From positions 1 to 33,721 of the forward strand of contig JAHJSQ010000132.1 of NCBI GenBank assembly GCA_018830325.1: a stretch of 33,721 nucleotides of DNA. The letters are read 5' to 3'. The notes under the pieces were generated by a model. That model was not told where the DNA came from, searched no databases, and saw only the letters and a list, made by a program, of their open reading frames with translations. This DNA comes from Gammaproteobacteria bacterium. Its GTDB lineage: Bacteria; Pseudomonadota; Gammaproteobacteria; Methylococcales; Methylomonadaceae. Of this stretch, positions 32,210-33,721 are shown one piece after another; positions within the stretch are counted from its first letter, which is position 1; each line of letters opens with the position of its first letter. A program made the translations under genes and the position numbers.

Positions 32210-33393
32210 TTAATTTCCTCCGGTCCGCTGTGCGCCTGGGCGAGTAGCATCAATGATGTCTCGACTACTCACAGGGACAGCATCCTTTGAAACCCTCGTT
32301 ATTCCCTTCGGTAACGTATCGGAAACTGTGCGTCCTAATTTGTTTACTGCACCCTTAATCAAACTTCCAGCCTTGCTAACCGGCAATGCAAATCCAATTG
32401 GAATATCAAAAGCATCCTGCTGAAATTGAGCGATTTGAGCTTGGGAGATGCCGATTCGCTCAGCACTAAACCCATTTGGATCAACAAACATAATGGGATT
32501 CCCACCCACATACGCATACAGATTCAATCCGCCTTCGAATCCGATCGGGTCTTCGCTGATAAACCGGCCGATGTCGGCATCATAATACCGGGCGCGCATG
32601 TAGTAAAGGTTGTTTTCTTCGGCTTGAACTCCGAATTGTCCGGCGTATTTGAACGGCTGGGCGATGGTTTCGGTTTGTGCCATCAGCCTGCCGTAAGGAT
32701 CGTAGGCGTAAGTGTTGACGATTTGCCGGTTTGGATCGGTGATCGCGACCGTGTGTCCGGTGCCGTCGAAGTGGTAGGTGTAGAGTTGGTTGGTTTGGGC
32801 GTCGATAAAGCCGATGAGGCCGTGGCCATAGATATAGTAACGTGTGATTTGGTTGCTGTTATTGGCTTCGGCGAGTAGGTTGCCGGCGGCATCAACGATG
32901 TACTTTTGTGGTGATGCCGCTACGTGTCGCTCTGATGCGGTTGCCGACGCCGTCATAGACATACTGCTCGTTGCCGTGTCGAATCAGCCGGTGGGCCGTG
33001 GTCGAAGATGAAAGACGTGGGTCTTTCGCCTTGTAGATGAGTGCGGAATAGGCGGCCTTCGTGGTCGTAGTTGAAGGTCGTCTGATCCGTGCCGTTCAGT
33101 TGGGTTGTCAGCAGCCGGTTCTTTTGCGCATTGTAAGTATAGCCTTGGCTCCGGTTGATCAGTGCTTCCGGTTTTTGTGGTTCTTGAGCGAGGGCTTTGA
33201 TCCGGTTGCCGTTGTTGTCGAGGGTGTATTGATAATCGGCCAGGGTTTGGCCGTCGGCGCTGTGTTGAATGCCGGTCAACCGGTCGGCTTTGTCCAGGGT
33301 GTAATTGGTGACGCTGCCATTAAATAGGTCGGTCTGTTCCATCCGGCCTGCGGCATCGTATTGGTAGGTCGTGGCCGGCGTGCCGCCGAACAA
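32210..33393 (-). pseudogene. rhs gene 3' portion with two +1 frameshifts and an unrecognised tip
   Basis: YD-repeat core (YQYDAAGRMEQTDLFNGSVT, YTLDKADRLTGI, FNYDHEGRLFRTHLQGE) begins abruptly near 33393 without the N-terminal part. An extra base in the GGG at 32993-32995 ends the first frame after FDHG. The next stretch (RLIRHGNEQYVYDGVGNRIR, then ATRSGITTK) is in another frame, and a second extra base near 32903 moves to the third frame, which holds KYIVDAAGNLLAE to the core end IGRFISEDPIGF, GGNPIMFVDPNG. The tip after DPNG has about 85 residues (FSAERIGISQAQIAQFQQDA, an Ala/Gly-rich stretch, VNKLGRTVSDTLPKGITRVS, DIIDATRPGAQRTGGN) and matches no toxin I know; it may be shortened. Sequencing error could explain the shifts but not the missing start. 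Confidence 0.8.
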
Positions 33394-33721
33394 AAGAGAG
33401 CTGAATACATTTTAAAGCAACTGCTATTGATAGAGCCGCTTAATTTTGAACAGGACAAGATTATCATAGCCTTGGAGTAGGTTTGATAGCTTTTGCAAAA
33501 AGAAAGACTTGACCCCATTGGCTTTAATTTGCGGGGATACCTCAGAACTTGACCCCAGTTATTCCTATTGTTCAGCTCTTAACAAGCGCGCCAAGATTTT
33601 TCGCGAAAGCTGAAATGGGGTCCGTCCGATTTCAGCAGCGAAAAATGACTTGGCGATTATTGCCTTCGGCGGCCCCGATTCGCCCTGCGTCCGTGCCACT
33701 ACGCCACATCATCGTAAACTC
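33394..33721. other. Region upstream of the truncated rhs core, with GACTTGACCCC-type repeats
   Basis: AGACTTGACCCCATTGG (33503-33519) and GAACTTGACCCCAGTTAT (33547-33564) are near repeats 44 bp apart, and AAATGGGGTCCGTCCG (about 33613) is a partial inverted match. Such motifs often lie beside transposase-linked repeats. No gene could be supported, and the rhs core is cut off at the left edge of this region. Confidence 0.4.

Overview
The window looks like chromosomal DNA of a gammaproteobacterium. The gene order mtnA | mtaD-ubiG-mupP/gph-SDR matches a block I know from Pseudomonas. The CbtB/CbtA cobalt genes, the Leptospira-type citramalate synthase and the dense families of small palindromic repeats are compatible with a Methylococcales methanotroph, but that finer placement is inference. 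No tRNA, rRNA, CRISPR array, prophage or intact insertion sequence was seen.

Layout, left to right. (1) 1-3151: a polymorphic-toxin locus. The 3' end of an rhs gene has a C-terminal tip with a GIY-YIG nuclease motif, followed by a DUF4259-like gene that is probably its immunity gene, then a second rhs core copy that ends just after the core boundary and has no tip. About 495 bp of core are directly repeated, 2608 bp apart. (2) 3328-9260: housekeeping genes. On the minus strand are ubiG, a HAD phosphatase (probably MupP), an SDR, sufT and the methylthioadenosine deaminase mtaD. Divergent from them on the plus strand are mtnA and cysZ. (3) 9261-14296: a gene-poor stretch with a pyridoxamine-phosphate-oxidase-like gene, a small membrane protein, a DUF1353 protein and a membrane-anchored winged-helix protein, separated by repeats. 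(4) 14297-21061: a PhnD-PAS-GAF-HD-GYP receptor and a cytoplasmic GH13 amylase. (5) 21735-24513: leuB and cimA, which fit a pyruvate (citramalate) route to isoleucine. (6) 25282-28827: a tripartite hybrid histidine kinase. (7) 28828-31430: a B12 unit on the minus strand, promoter - cobalamin riboswitch - cbtB - cbtA - cobB, followed by a decayed uroporphyrinogen-III methyltransferase (cobA) remnant. (8) 31436-33393: a second, different rhs locus on the minus strand. Its core has two +1 frameshifts. Its putative immunity gene has an in-frame amber codon, after which the frame stays open for 39 codons. A further rhs core fragment lies directly beside the B12 promoter.

The strongest candidates for new biology are the rhs/GIY-YIG/DUF4259 module and its toxin-free duplicate, the decaying second rhs module with an unrecognised tip/immunity pair, the junction of rhs debris with the cobalamin-regulated promoter, and the layered palindromic repeat families. 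One of these repeats is built from four mirror-ordered AAGCT-nn-AGCTT hairpins, and its second copy carries an insertion exactly in one hairpin. No completely new multi-gene system can be claimed from the sequence alone.
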